The position numbers were made by a program, and so were the translations under genes. A model generated the notes under the pieces. It did not search any database. It worked only from the letters and a program-made list of their open reading frames with translations, and had not been told where the DNA came from. A stretch of DNA of 64,000 nucleotides from assembly GCF_000335475.2 (NCBI RefSeq), contig NZ_ANAH02000001.1, forward strand, positions 558,001 to 622,000, given 5' to 3'. Below are positions 1-8,712 of this stretch, piece after piece (position 1 is the first letter of the stretch; every line of letters starts with the position of its first letter). The stretch comes from Cystobacter fuscus DSM 2262. GTDB taxonomy: Bacteria; Myxococcota; Myxococcia; Myxococcales; Myxococcaceae.

Positions 1-1043
1 CCCGTCACCAGCGCGCTGCGCAGCACCTCCAGGTCATAACCCACGTCGCGCTCGGTGAACTGCGCGAGCAGCTTGAAGCCCTGGCGCGACGCGATGCGCT
101 GGGCCCAGCGGTTCTTCGAGCGGCGCAGCGTGTACCAGAGCGCCACGTCGTCACAGTAGAGGAAGCCCTCGGGGTCGGCGGGGATCTCGAACTCGCCGGG
201 CGCCTCCTCGTAGTAGCGCCGCAGCATGTGATCGAAGTTCACCGAGGTGTGGTGGTAGTACACCGACAGGAACATGTGGTGGCGGCTGAGCAGGAAGTCC
301 TCGAAGGCGAACGCCGCCGCCCGGCTCAACGCCAGATAGGCGCGCCCGTCCTTGATGGCCGGGTTCAGGTTGGACACCAGCCAGTCCATGTCGTACCGGC
401 CATAGTTCACGCCCGTGTAGAACGAGTCGCGCAGCAGGTAGTCCATGCGGTCCGCGTCCAGCTCCCCGGACACGATGGCGCGCAACAGCGGCGTCCAGTC
501 CACCCCCTCGTGGGAGAAGCCGGGATCCCTCGGGAGCTTCGCCCCGGTAATGAGCCCCACCGCCGCCTCGGGGGTGATGCCCAGGGGCGCGTAGCTCTCC
601 TGGATGAGGGGCGTGAGTGAACTGTCCAACAGAAGCTTGGCGGTGAAATCTTCGTGCGTGGCCTGCTCGCCCTCCGCCACGGAGTCCAACCAGGCCGGGA
701 GCCGCAGCAGCGCACGCCGGGGGGCGATGCTCTCGGAGGCATGGGACAGGGGCATGTGCCCCAGGTCATGACACAGCACGGCGAGCCGGACGGCGGCGTT
801 GAAGCGCTCGCGCACCGGCGTGGGCAGACCCGAGCGGGCGGTGACGGCGAGGAAGACCCGGGAGGCCACGTGCATGGCGCCGAGCGAATGCGCATGCCGG
901 GTATGGGTGCCCCCCGGGAATGCCAGGTCGCCGAAGCCCAGTTGGCGCACGTGGCGAAGCCGTTGGTAGAACCGGCTGTCAATGACGGCCTTCTCCTCGC
1001 CACTCACATCGATGGTGCCGTGGATGGGGTCACGAATCCGCAT
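1..1043 (-). CDS. HD-superfamily phosphohydrolase (partial, 3' end outside window)
   Basis: The gene starts at an ATG at 1043, preceded by a good ribosome binding site (AGGAGAA), and runs off the left edge, leaving 347 codons. The opening, MRIRDPIHGTIDVSGEE, is typical of the dNTPase/COG1078 branch of HD hydrolases. Metal-binding HD signatures follow: TRHAHSLG near residue 48, CHDLGHMPLSH near residue 91, then a downstream HEDF. Known family members hydrolyse dNTPs or other nucleotides in the cytoplasm; the substrate here cannot be told. It is divergent from the ATP-grasp gene at 1145, with about 100 bp between them holding both promoters. The family call is firm; exact activity is inferred. 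Confidence 0.88.
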   Translation of the reverse strand, partial: MRIRDPIHGTIDVSGEEKAVIDSRFYQRLRHVRQLGFGDLAFPGGTHTRHAHSLGAMHVASRVFLAVTARSGLPTPVRERFNAAVRLAVLCHDLGHMPLSHASESIAPRRALLRLPAWLDSVAEGEQATHEDFTAKLLLDSSLTPLIQESYAPLGITPEAAVGLITGAKLPRDPGFSHEGVDWTPLLRAIVSGELDADRMDYLLRDSFYTGVNYGRYDMDWLVSNLNPAIKDGRAYLALSRAAAFAFEDFLLSRHHMFLSVYYHHTSVNFDHMLRRYYEEAPGEFEIPADPEGFLYCDDVALWYTLRRSKNRWAQRIASRQGFKLLAQFTERDVGYDLEVLRSALVT

Positions 1044-1144
1044 GGTTCTCCTCATACTTCCAGACACTGCTCAGCGGCCAGCCAATCGGGCCCGCTGTGA
1101 ACTGTCATCCCCCCTGGGGACGTGCTAACCCTGGCCGTCGACAC

Positions 1145-2278
1145 ATGCCCCGCATGCACATCGCCATCCTGTACAACCGAGACCATGAGCAGTTGGAGGA
1201 CGACCCGGGTCGGGAGGCGCGAGCAGACGTGATGCGAGTGGCCTCCGCGCTCTCCGAGGCCCTCACCCAAGATGGAACCCAGGTCGAGCTCGTTCCCGTC
1301 ACGGGCTCCCGGCTGGAGTTCGTGGACGTGCTCGCCCGGATGCAGCCCGACCTGGTCATCAACCTCTGCGAGTCCGTGGCGGCGGACAGTCGGGCGGAAA
1401 CCATCATCCCCTGCCTGCTGGACATGCTGGGGCTGCCCTACACGGGCGCATCCGCGCTCTCGCTCACCCTCGCCCTGCACAAGGACAAGGCCAAGGAGCT
1501 GCTCAAGGCGCGCGGCGTCTCCACCCCGGGCTTCGCGCGGGTGGACCGGCTCGAGGACCTGGACGCGGTGACCCTGCCCTTCCCGCTCATCGTCAAGCCG
1601 GCGCGCGAGGATGCCAGCGTGGGCATCACGAGCGACTCGGTGGTGCACGACCGGGAGGGCCTGCGCCGCGCGGTGGACGCGGTGCTGCGCACCTTCCAGC
1701 AGCCCGCGCTCGTCGAGCAGTTCATCGCCGGCCGCGAAATCTACGTGCCACTGCTGGGCAACTCGCCCCGCCGGGCCCTGCCCCTGTCGGAGATCCGCTT
1801 CGGCCAGCTCTTCGCCGACCGGCCCAACATCGTCACCTACGCGGGCAAGTGGGAGACCGGCTCGCCCGAGTACGTGAACACCCCCTCCGGCCCCTGTCTG
1901 CTGACGGACACCGTCCTGGAGGCGCGGCTCGTCCAGACGGCGATGGACGCCTTCGCCGCGCTGGAGGGCCGGGACTATGGACGCGTGGACATGCGCGTCA
2001 CCCCCGAGGGCGTGCCCTACGTCATCGACATCAACCCCAACTGCGATCTCCACCCGGAGGCGGGCTTCGCCAAGGCCGCGCGCTCGGCCGGAATCGACTA
2101 CCGCACCCTCGCCCGGCAGCTCGTGGCGATCGCCCTCGAGAGACACCATGGACATCCGACCGCTCGCAGAAAAGGACCGGGAGCCCCTCGCCTCCCTGAT
2201 TCATCGAATCGAAACCTTCTCCCAGGACGAGCAGGTGTGCGCCATCGAGCTCGTCGATCTCGCGCTTCAGCCGAATAA
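1145..2278 (+). CDS. D-alanine-D-alanine ligase-like ATP-grasp protein
   Basis: The protein begins MPRMHIAILYNRDHEQ and has the Ddl fold order: an N-terminal Rossmann-like lobe with NLCESVAADSR near residue 75, the phosphate-binding/ATP lysine stretch FPLIVKPAREDAS near residue 143, and the metal-binding VIDINPNCDLHPEAG near residue 295. Ddl enzymes join two D-amino acids for peptidoglycan; stand-alone paralogs act on other amino acids or peptides, so the substrate is open. The frame runs 131 nt into the next gene, giving a low-complexity Arg-rich tail after about residue 334, which suggests the original stop was lost or frameshifted. A GNAT acetyltransferase follows, so the two may modify the same small molecule. 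An ATG at 1154 is an alternative start. Confidence 0.82.
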   Translation: MPRMHIAILYNRDHEQLEDDPGREARADVMRVASALSEALTQDGTQVELVPVTGSRLEFVDVLARMQPDLVINLCESVAADSRAETIIPCLLDMLGLPYTGASALSLTLALHKDKAKELLKARGVSTPGFARVDRLEDLDAVTLPFPLIVKPAREDASVGITSDSVVHDREGLRRAVDAVLRTFQQPALVEQFIAGREIYVPLLGNSPRRALPLSEIRFGQLFADRPNIVTYAGKWETGSPEYVNTPSGPCLLTDTVLEARLVQTAMDAFAALEGRDYGRVDMRVTPEGVPYVIDINPNCDLHPEAGFAKAARSAGIDYRTLARQLVAIALERHHGHPTARRKGPGAPRLPDSSNRNLLPGRAGVRHRARRSRASAE

Positions 2279-2615
2279 CCCCGACTACAAGATCCTCGTC
2301 GCGGACCGGGACGGCACGCTCGTGGGCTACGTGTGCTACGGCCCCACGCCGATGACGGAGGGCACGTACGACCTGTACTGGATCGCCTCGGACCCCGAGG
2401 TGCGGGGCCAGGGCGTGGGCGCCTCGCTGGTGTCGGGCATGGAGGCGGACCTGCGCCGCCGGACGGCCCGCATCATCCGCGTGGAGACGAGCGCCACGGA
2501 GGCCTACGGTCCCACCCGCGGCTTCTACGCCTCCATGAAGTACATGGAGGAGGCGCGCATCCGCGACTTCTACAAGGTCGGCGACGACCTCATCATCCTC
2601 ACCAAGCGGGTCTGA
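2148..2615 (+). CDS. GNAT-family N-acetyltransferase
   Basis: A 155-residue protein beginning MDIRPLAEKDREPLASLI. It shows the acetyl-CoA-binding motif A of GNAT enzymes (VRGQGVGASLV near residue 87), preceded by the beta-strand LYWIASDPE and followed by a C-terminal GFYASMKYMEEARIRDFY, the usual alpha4/beta5 region. Length is normal for a single-domain GNAT. Its start lies inside the end of the upstream ATP-grasp gene, so the two are probably cotranscribed and translationally coupled. The acceptor substrate is unknown; an amino acid or the product of the ligase is plausible from the context only. Confidence 0.87.
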   Translation: MDIRPLAEKDREPLASLIHRIETFSQDEQVCAIELVDLALQPNNPDYKILVADRDGTLVGYVCYGPTPMTEGTYDLYWIASDPEVRGQGVGASLVSGMEADLRRRTARIIRVETSATEAYGPTRGFYASMKYMEEARIRDFYKVGDDLIILTKRV

Positions 2616-2655
2616 GCCGCACCACGCGCCAGGCCCGCGCGCCGGAGCCGCGCGC

Positions 2656-4194
2656 GTGACTTCCCTCAAGACCTTCCTCCCCCTGAGCGCCGCCGTCCTG
2701 GGTCTGGCGCTCGTGCAGTGCAAGAAGCAGGACGCCGCGCCCGCGGCTCCTCCTCCGGTCCAGGCGCAGCGGGCCCCCGAGTCCGCCGCCCCGCCCCAGC
2801 AGGCGCCCGCCGCCGTCTCCGACGTGGTGAAGGCGAAGCGGCCCGCGGGGGGCGAGTACCTGGGGCTGTACCTCGTGGACAAGAAGGTGGGCTACGTCTT
2901 CAACGACCTGGGCCTCATCCCGGGCCGGGCGGACCGGGTGCGTGCCATCAATGAGTTGCACTTCAAGGCGCAGGTGGGGGCGCGGCTGTCCGAGCGCGTC
3001 CACCGCGAGGAGCGCATCTACGAGGCCCACCCCGGCGGCCGGCTGGTGGCCTTCACCATCGAGCAGCGTGGGGATGGCGGCACGCAGACGCTGGTGGGCA
3101 GCGCCACGCCCACGGGGATCAGCGTGGTGCGCAAGCGTCCGGGGATGCAGGACGAGACGGTGAACCTGCCGGCCACGTCGGAGGTGGTGGAGGACGCGGA
3201 CCAGGTGCGCGTGGCGCTGCTGCGCCGGACGAACCTGAGCGGGGCGGTGCTGGATGGGATGGACCTGGGCACCTACAAGCTCGCCACCACGGTGCAGCCC
3301 TCCGAGGAGCGGCTCATCAGCGGCGTCAAGGTGAAGGTGGGCCGGGCCGTCAGCGTCTCGGACAAGGAGAAGGTGCCGGTGACGGCCTGGGTGGCCGAGG
3401 AGGATGGGCGGCTCTTGGAGATGGAGTACGGCCAGACGATGAAGGCGCGCGCCGAGCCCGAGGCGGTGGCCAAGCGACTGGATCTGGTGGAAGTGTTCGG
3501 CCTCACGCGCGTCGTGCTGCCCAAGGCGCTGCCCGAGTCGGCGCACGCGATTCCCGGCGAGGTGAAGCTGGTGATGGAGAACCTGCCGGAGAAGTTCCAG
3601 CAGGACAGCTACCGGCAGAAGTACCAGCGCGAGAAGGACGGGCGCGTCCTGGTGACGCTGTCCGCGAGGCCCCCCGAGCCCAAGGTGCTCAAGCCCCGGC
3701 CGCTCGCGGACCCCGAGGGCGGGGAGAACCTCAAGACGTCCATCATCATCGAGAGCGACAACCCGCGCATCGTCGAGCAGTCACGGATGCTGGTGGGGGG
3801 AGAGAAGGACGCCTACGCGGCGGCGAAGAAGATCGTCGAGTGGGTGGCGAGCACGCTGCAGAAGGACTACGGGTCGAGCGCGGACCGGGCCACGGACGTG
3901 CTGCGCCAGCGCAAGGGTGACTGCACGGAGCACTCGCTGCTGACGGTGTCGCTGCTGCGCGCGGCGGGCATTCCGGCCCGGCGGGTGGATGGCGTCATCT
4001 ACATGGTGAACGCGGATGGAGTTCCGGCGCTCTACTGGCACGAGTGGGTGGAGGCCTTCGTGGGCGAGTGGACCCAGATGGATCCGACCTTCAACCAGGT
4101 AGTGGCGGACGCCACGCACTTCGGCGTGGGGCGGGAGGGCAACGCGGAGATCACCCCCCTCATCGGCTCGCTCAAGGTGCTTGAGGTGAAGTAG
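2656..4194 (+). CDS. Transglutaminase-like domain lipoprotein
   Basis: The GTG start at 2656 gives a lipoprotein signal peptide ending in LALVQC, so the mature protein should be lipid-anchored in the cell envelope. A Pro/Ala-rich linker follows, then a beta-rich middle region, then a C-terminal transglutaminase fold: the nucleophile in KGDCTEHSLL (Cys near residue 423), a His in WHEWVEAF and an Asp in MDPTFNQ, i.e. the Cys-His-Asp triad. Bacterial proteins of this type act as proteases or peptide-bond-modifying enzymes at the envelope; the partner is unknown. It is 512 residues and complete. It sits 40 nt after the GNAT gene and is followed by a hairpin at 4216-4235. Confidence 0.86.
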   Translation: MTSLKTFLPLSAAVLGLALVQCKKQDAAPAAPPPVQAQRAPESAAPPQQAPAAVSDVVKAKRPAGGEYLGLYLVDKKVGYVFNDLGLIPGRADRVRAINELHFKAQVGARLSERVHREERIYEAHPGGRLVAFTIEQRGDGGTQTLVGSATPTGISVVRKRPGMQDETVNLPATSEVVEDADQVRVALLRRTNLSGAVLDGMDLGTYKLATTVQPSEERLISGVKVKVGRAVSVSDKEKVPVTAWVAEEDGRLLEMEYGQTMKARAEPEAVAKRLDLVEVFGLTRVVLPKALPESAHAIPGEVKLVMENLPEKFQQDSYRQKYQREKDGRVLVTLSARPPEPKVLKPRPLADPEGGENLKTSIIIESDNPRIVEQSRMLVGGEKDAYAAAKKIVEWVASTLQKDYGSSADRATDVLRQRKGDCTEHSLLTVSLLRAAGIPARRVDGVIYMVNADGVPALYWHEWVEAFVGEWTQMDPTFNQVVADATHFGVGREGNAEITPLIGSLKVLEVK

Positions 4195-4215
4195 GGCCGC
4201 GAGCCGGATGGCAAG

Positions 4216-4235
4216 CGCTCGCCTTAGCGCGAGCG
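4216..4235 (+). terminator. Possible rho-independent terminator after the transglutaminase gene
   Basis: A perfect 7-bp inverted repeat (CGCTCGC / GCGAGCG) with a 6-nt loop lies about 20 nt after the stop codon and is followed by a short GTTTCAATT stretch. The T-run is weak, so this is only a likely terminator. Confidence 0.4.
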
Positions 4236-4786
4236 GTTTCAATTCGAGGCAGCGAGCCACCACACAGAACAGAAGGCGGTGGGAATCGACCCCCCAAACA
4301 AGGCGATGGAAAACCCCAGGCAGGACATGCTGTTACCCACTATCTCCTTGATTCGCCTCGGGTTCATCATCCCGTCCCGTCCCACGCCATGCCCCCTGTA
4401 TGCCGCCTCCAACCACCTTGGAGGGGCACACTGGGGGCATATTCGGCTCACCAGCATGAAGCCGCTCACGGACGCGAGCGGCCAGAGTCCTCTGCTATCC
4501 TAATGTTCACGAGAAGTCCGTTGGAACTTGGCAGTAGCATGTGCCCCAATGAGAGGCGACTGAGAGGGAGCAAGTGGGAGCGCGCGAGTGGGAGTAGTGG
4601 TGGAGGTGGCCTGAGGGGGCAGTGCTGTACGAGATGGTGAGGGACAATCTCGCCGCGCTTCCACCTTAGACTTATACGCTATTCCGGCACTCACTCACTG
4701 GTTCTGGAAAATCGTTCCCATGTAGGCTTGCATCAACTGGAGTTCTGACTGGCTCACGCGATTTGCACCTAAGTCTAGAGGGTTCA
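4236..4786. other. Intergenic region at the left border of the NACHT gene
   Basis: About 550 bp with no convincing gene. Short open frames exist on both strands but show neither recognisable domains nor the strong third-position GC bias of true genes here. Base composition drops along this stretch towards the AT-richer NACHT gene, so the border of the acquired segment probably lies within it. I see no tRNA or clear attachment repeat. Confidence 0.5.
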
Positions 4787-7675
4787 ATGGAGGAAGTTCT
4801 CAAAAACATCAAGGAGAGCATAGCGCTTGCCGACTACATAGAGCGAGCATGGCGCTGGCTCACTCAGATAAAAGACTGGAACAGCTGGCAAGGGTGGCTT
4901 GCCCGAATCTTAATCGTGGCTGTATTTTTTGGATCTTGCCTCTGGCTACTGAGGAAAGGGTTAGAGTGGCTTATCGCCATTCAAGAAGACTGGAAGAAGG
5001 CCGGCCTGCCTGTTGCAATGAGCAATGAGCAGCGCGCCGCCATTCGAAGGCGTCGCCAATTTTGCAAGGTCCTTCGCAGTGATCTTGACACTCTCAACAA
5101 AGCCGAGAACTGGAATGACCAATTCTTTGCAGATCTCGAAGCAGAGGTCGAAGCGCAAGGATGGTATTATGCCTCCCGCTTCGACAAGCTCATTCGTCGC
5201 AGAGCATTCGGACTTAGGCGGGTGAGATCATTGTTCCAAGCTCTTGAAACCAGCACAGAGCAAGCCTTATTGCTTGTTGGCGAACCAGGGAGTGGGAAAA
5301 GCGTAGCGCTACGGCATCTTGCCTATCAAGTCGCAGATCGCGGCGCAAAGTCATCGGACTTGAAGGCAAAAATCCCTCTCTATGTAAACCTCAAAGAGTT
5401 GCCCCATCCCCCAGCGACCGGGCCCACCGCAGATTGGATACGTAAATTTGTAATTGACAACGTGCGGCGAGGGGATGCAGATACCGCTGACTATATTAAA
5501 GAGCATTGGGATGCGCACCTTCGCGATGGCCTATGGCTCTTCTTGTTCGACTCGTTCGATGAGATTCCCGAGGTAATGCATGCTCCCGCAGGAAGCACCA
5601 GCATACAGCAGTACGCAGAAGCGATTCGGCAATTTCTGGCAAATATGAGCGACTGTCGAAGCATTCTCGCCTCACGGGAGTTCAAGGGCCCCGAATCGCT
5701 CCCTTGGCAAAAATTTCGCATCCTTCCACTCAGTGTTGAGCGGCAAAACGAACTCATTGAGAAAAGTTTTCTTTCGTCAGATCATAAAAAAATTATTCGC
5801 ACACGCCTTGCTGAAAGCAACAGTAATCTAAACCAGAGCCCCTTATTTCTCGCCTTGCTTTGCCGCCATATCAAGCAGGAAGGACGCGCACCAACAAATG
5901 ACCATGATTTACTTGCCAAACACATCAATCGACTGGCCGAGCGCGATCCAGAATACATTAAAAACAAACACGGGCTCACACCTCAGCAACTCCTAGATGG
6001 AGCCACCGAACTCGCGGTTCTCTTTGCGACAGATTCGCAACTAAGCCTTGCACCAACATACGATCAAATAGCGGCAGCACTGCCACCAGATTCGCTCACG
6101 CACCAACGACTCGACTCCCTGCTTTCTGCATTGATTGATGTCAAGATTGGGCGAAGCGACGTGCAAGAGTCCAAACCTGGGGACAGGCGTTTTACTTTCT
6201 CGCACAGGCGCTATCAAGAAACGCTATTTGTGCGTCATCTATCTATTAACCCACAATTTATTTCTGCAATAGATCTTCTTGTCGACAAGAGATGGCGCGA
6301 ATACACCGTGGCCCTCTTGCAAAGCGCGGAAAATGCTACGATTGAGCCGATTCTCGAAACTGCCACACAGATTCTTGCCCTTCTTGAGCAAAAGCAGCAA
6401 TCAGTCGCTGTGCTGCCCGGCTTTGGCGATGAATTAAGCTACCACGCCTGGAGCGAATCAGAATATCAGTTATTGGGTATTCTTCAGGAAGGGCTTGGCA
6501 AGCGCCCAGAACTCGTCCCGCCGTCGCTTACTGCAGCCGTTGAAAGATTTCTCGCACATCGTTGGTCCACGGGGGACTTGTTGGACCGAATGTTGGTTAT
6601 TCGATATGGCGGGCTGCTGCCTGCGGCGCGTCTGTCTGACTATCTGACATTCGCAGTGGAGCTAAAGATCTCGGTCATGCAAGAAATTGCGCTTCGCCGT
6701 GTTATGTTTTTCCCCAGCATATCCGACAAATTGGCAAAGTGGATTCGCAAAGAACTCAGTGAGCAAGCGCTCTGGGCGTGGACCGTCCAGAGGCAATTGC
6801 GACTACAAGCCTTAGCAGCACGACTTCCCACCGAAGTTGGGGCCGACAAAGTAGTCCGAAGAGGTGCATGGCTGCGGGCAACCCTTCCTTCCGCACTACT
6901 AGTACGGCTAATACGCACTTTTCCAAAACCAATAAAAGGCAAAACAACATCTGCAAATGATTCAACTGAAACAAAGCGCTATGCCGAACCCCATGAAGTC
7001 AAAAGTTCAGACTTCATAGTCTTTGCCACCCAATTTTACTTGCTGTCAATATTTCTTTCCGTCTTAAGATATACAACAAACCAGTGGTGGTTTGGGGCTG
7101 CCTGGGTGGTATTCACTCTGTTCTCGATAGCGCTGATTAACTATCTCTTCTGCGAGATCGTCGACGGAAAGGCTCGTGATTACATTGCAGCGCTATCTGA
7201 ATCGCGGACGAGACTGGTATTGACGGGCATGTACTTCCTGGGTGGATTTGGTGCTGTTTATTATGGCGGTAAAGGTACCGTATGGGGTTCAGTGGTCCCC
7301 TTATCTGCCATGATGTTCTGGGGTGGCACTTCGATATGGGAGTGGCTGTCTCAGACCAAGCGGCGAAGAAACCAACAGAGGCGTCTGAATCAATTTTTAG
7401 CACAATCCATATTGCCACCGTCCTTTGTGCTTCAGGCACGGTCGCTTGACGAGTTGTGTTGTTGGATGGTTGATGCAAGGCAGCCTGTGGCGCATAGCGT
7501 GGAGTTTTCGCGTTCACTCTCTCGCGCTTTATTGCATGGCACTGAGCAGGCAGTTGGCCCAAAGGCCGGACCGCCACTAATCGACTATCTAGCGTCCTGC
7601 GAATACAAAACGTCAGGATTGCTTCCTCCCCGGATTGGTGTTGCCATGAGTATCATCCATGGGTTTGGATTATGA
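4787..7675 (+). CDS. Membrane-anchored NACHT-family STAND NTPase, candidate antiphage protein
   Basis: I chose the ATG at 4787 (AGAGGG five bases upstream) over an in-frame TTG at 4763, giving 962 residues. An N-terminal membrane segment (ILIVAVFFGSCLWLL, about 42-58) is followed by a NACHT NTPase: Walker A GEPGSGKS at about 165-172 and Walker B LFLFDSFDEIPEV near 250. A helical region follows, with CRHIKQEGRAPTNDHDLL, as in NACHT winged-helix segments. The C-terminal third has further hydrophobic segments at about 745-790 and 808-845, so the effector end is probably embedded in or acts on the membrane. Bacterial NACHT proteins are known antiphage sensors. Codon use is clearly AT-richer than its neighbours, which suggests transfer. 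No partner gene is visible; it appears to act alone. Confidence 0.8.
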   Translation: MEEVLKNIKESIALADYIERAWRWLTQIKDWNSWQGWLARILIVAVFFGSCLWLLRKGLEWLIAIQEDWKKAGLPVAMSNEQRAAIRRRRQFCKVLRSDLDTLNKAENWNDQFFADLEAEVEAQGWYYASRFDKLIRRRAFGLRRVRSLFQALETSTEQALLLVGEPGSGKSVALRHLAYQVADRGAKSSDLKAKIPLYVNLKELPHPPATGPTADWIRKFVIDNVRRGDADTADYIKEHWDAHLRDGLWLFLFDSFDEIPEVMHAPAGSTSIQQYAEAIRQFLANMSDCRSILASREFKGPESLPWQKFRILPLSVERQNELIEKSFLSSDHKKIIRTRLAESNSNLNQSPLFLALLCRHIKQEGRAPTNDHDLLAKHINRLAERDPEYIKNKHGLTPQQLLDGATELAVLFATDSQLSLAPTYDQIAAALPPDSLTHQRLDSLLSALIDVKIGRSDVQESKPGDRRFTFSHRRYQETLFVRHLSINPQFISAIDLLVDKRWREYTVALLQSAENATIEPILETATQILALLEQKQQSVAVLPGFGDELSYHAWSESEYQLLGILQEGLGKRPELVPPSLTAAVERFLAHRWSTGDLLDRMLVIRYGGLLPAARLSDYLTFAVELKISVMQEIALRRVMFFPSISDKLAKWIRKELSEQALWAWTVQRQLRLQALAARLPTEVGADKVVRRGAWLRATLPSALLVRLIRTFPKPIKGKTTSANDSTETKRYAEPHEVKSSDFIVFATQFYLLSIFLSVLRYTTNQWWFGAAWVVFTLFSIALINYLFCEIVDGKARDYIAALSESRTRLVLTGMYFLGGFGAVYYGGKGTVWGSVVPLSAMMFWGGTSIWEWLSQTKRRRNQQRRLNQFLAQSILPPSFVLQARSLDELCCWMVDARQPVAHSVEFSRSLSRALLHGTEQAVGPKAGPPLIDYLASCEYKTSGLLPPRIGVAMSIIHGFGL

Positions 7676-7730
7676 AGAGATTACTCCCTCATGTAGGGGC
7701 AGAGCCAAAGCTAGAAAGGCGAGCCGGACC

Positions 7731-7782
7731 GGTGTCAAACGACTCGTGAGGGAAGAGGTGTCGATACGAGTCCTTTGACCCC
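7731..7782. repeat. Palindromic intergenic repeat, copy A
   Basis: Left arm 7731-7747 (GGTGTCAAACGACTCGT) pairs with right arm 7766-7782 with two mismatches over 17 bp, around an 18-nt loop. It closely matches copy C (10511-10562), including the CTTCTCA...GGGAC that follows the right arm. It lies just after the NACHT gene. Confidence 0.7.
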
Positions 7783-7820
7783 TTCTCATGGGACATTGAG
7801 GGTTGATGGCGCAGGGAGCG

Positions 7821-7939
7821 TCACGCTGCCGTCTTCAGCCGGCCCGCCACGTCCTGCAGCACCTGTCCGCTCCGCGTGAGGAACTCCGCGATCGTCTCCA
7901 ACTGCGGGACGCTGTAGGCCGAGAGTTCCTCCCCCATGC
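7821..7939 (-). pseudogene. MarR-family regulator remnant (C-terminal end only)
   Basis: The minus strand encodes GEELSAYSVPQLETIAEFL followed by TRSGQVLQDVAGRLKTAA and a stop. This resembles the C-terminal dimerisation helix of MarR-type transcription factors. The DNA-binding winged helix is absent: upstream, the reading frame runs straight into palindromic repeat copy B and then non-homologous sequence. The gene was therefore truncated, possibly when the repeat or the neighbouring acquired DNA arrived. The assignment rests on a short segment, so confidence is moderate. Confidence 0.5.
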
Positions 7940-7953
7940 AGCGCGCCGGGTAG

Positions 7954-8005
7954 GGTGTCAGACGACTCGTAAGGGAGGAGTTGTCGGACCAGGTCCCTTG
8001 ACCCC
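7954..8005. repeat. Palindromic intergenic repeat, copy B
   Basis: Left arm 7954-7970 (GGTGTCAGACGACTCGT) differs from copy A at one base. The right arm (7988-8005) is more diverged but keeps CCTTGACCCCC. It lies at the broken edge of the MarR remnant. Confidence 0.6.
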
Positions 8006-8076
8006 CTCCCGGATCACAGGGCAGGCGCCGAAAAGTCGGCCGACGCACGGGGACCTCATGGTACAAAACCTACAGC

Positions 8077-8712
8077 ATGCGAACGGCGTCGACCCCTCAG
8101 CGGCTCTTGGCGATGAGCCTCGGCCTTCTGCTTTTTTCTTGTAGTACGCTCCAGACTTCGAGCCCCGCCCCTACGAGCGTCCAAGAACTTTCTCGCTGGG
8201 TGCTCGTCATCAAGGAGACGCCAGAGGGACAGGTCACCCATGCATGGGAGCCATTTAGCAATTTCGATCTGTCAAAGTACCCGAACCGAGCGAGCAGCAG
8301 TACCGCTGATGCCCTCGTTGTCCGAACTGCCTGGACTCGCAGTTGCGAGGACGAGCTTGATACCTGCAAGAACATTTGCATGAAGTCGCTCAGGGGCCGG
8401 AATTGGAGCCACGCGAGTCGGGGCTCGAAGGATGGAATATGTCGCGACAGGTGCAGGCCCGCTTACAATGACTGTTGTCGGCTCCGCGAACTGGCCGAAA
8501 CCCTGAAATTTCCGGCTACGGACAAAGCAGTCGATTGGTTGAAGCAGCACCACGAAGAACTCTTGGCTGGCACCGTGGTCGTCATTGCCGGGGTGGTGTT
8601 CGTCGCGGTTGTCGTGGGAAGCGGAGGAACCGCTCTGGTCCTCGTTCCAGCGGTCCTGCTCGTGTCGTCGGATGTTCCTTCCGAACCCCAAATCGCGGCG
8701 GTGCAGCCATGA
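8077..8712 (+). CDS. Cys-rich lipoprotein with hydrophobic C-terminus (toxin-like scaffold)
   Basis: This 211-residue protein has a signal peptide with lipobox LLFSC near residue 22. A central Cys-rich block has SCEDELDTCKNICMKSL, then CRDRCRPAYNDCCRL (eight cysteines in all), and is followed by a glycine/valine-rich hydrophobic stretch (about 167-200). That layout, lipoprotein plus Cys block plus membrane-active tail followed at once by a small soluble protein, resembles myxobacterial lipoprotein toxin/immunity cassettes, but I do not recognise a toxin domain. Its stop overlaps the next start (ATGA), so the two are translationally coupled. Function is unknown; envelope localisation is the only firm inference. 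Confidence 0.7.
   Translation: MRTASTPQRLLAMSLGLLLFSCSTLQTSSPAPTSVQELSRWVLVIKETPEGQVTHAWEPFSNFDLSKYPNRASSSTADALVVRTAWTRSCEDELDTCKNICMKSLRGRNWSHASRGSKDGICRDRCRPAYNDCCRLRELAETLKFPATDKAVDWLKQHHEELLAGTVVVIAGVVFVAVVVGSGGTALVLVPAVLLVSSDVPSEPQIAAVQP

Noticed and set aside
4215-4265. Stretch ending GAGCCACCA considered as a tRNA 3' end or attachment site
   Set aside because: No cloverleaf can be drawn: the T-arm and anticodon arm are missing and the hairpin there fits a terminator better.
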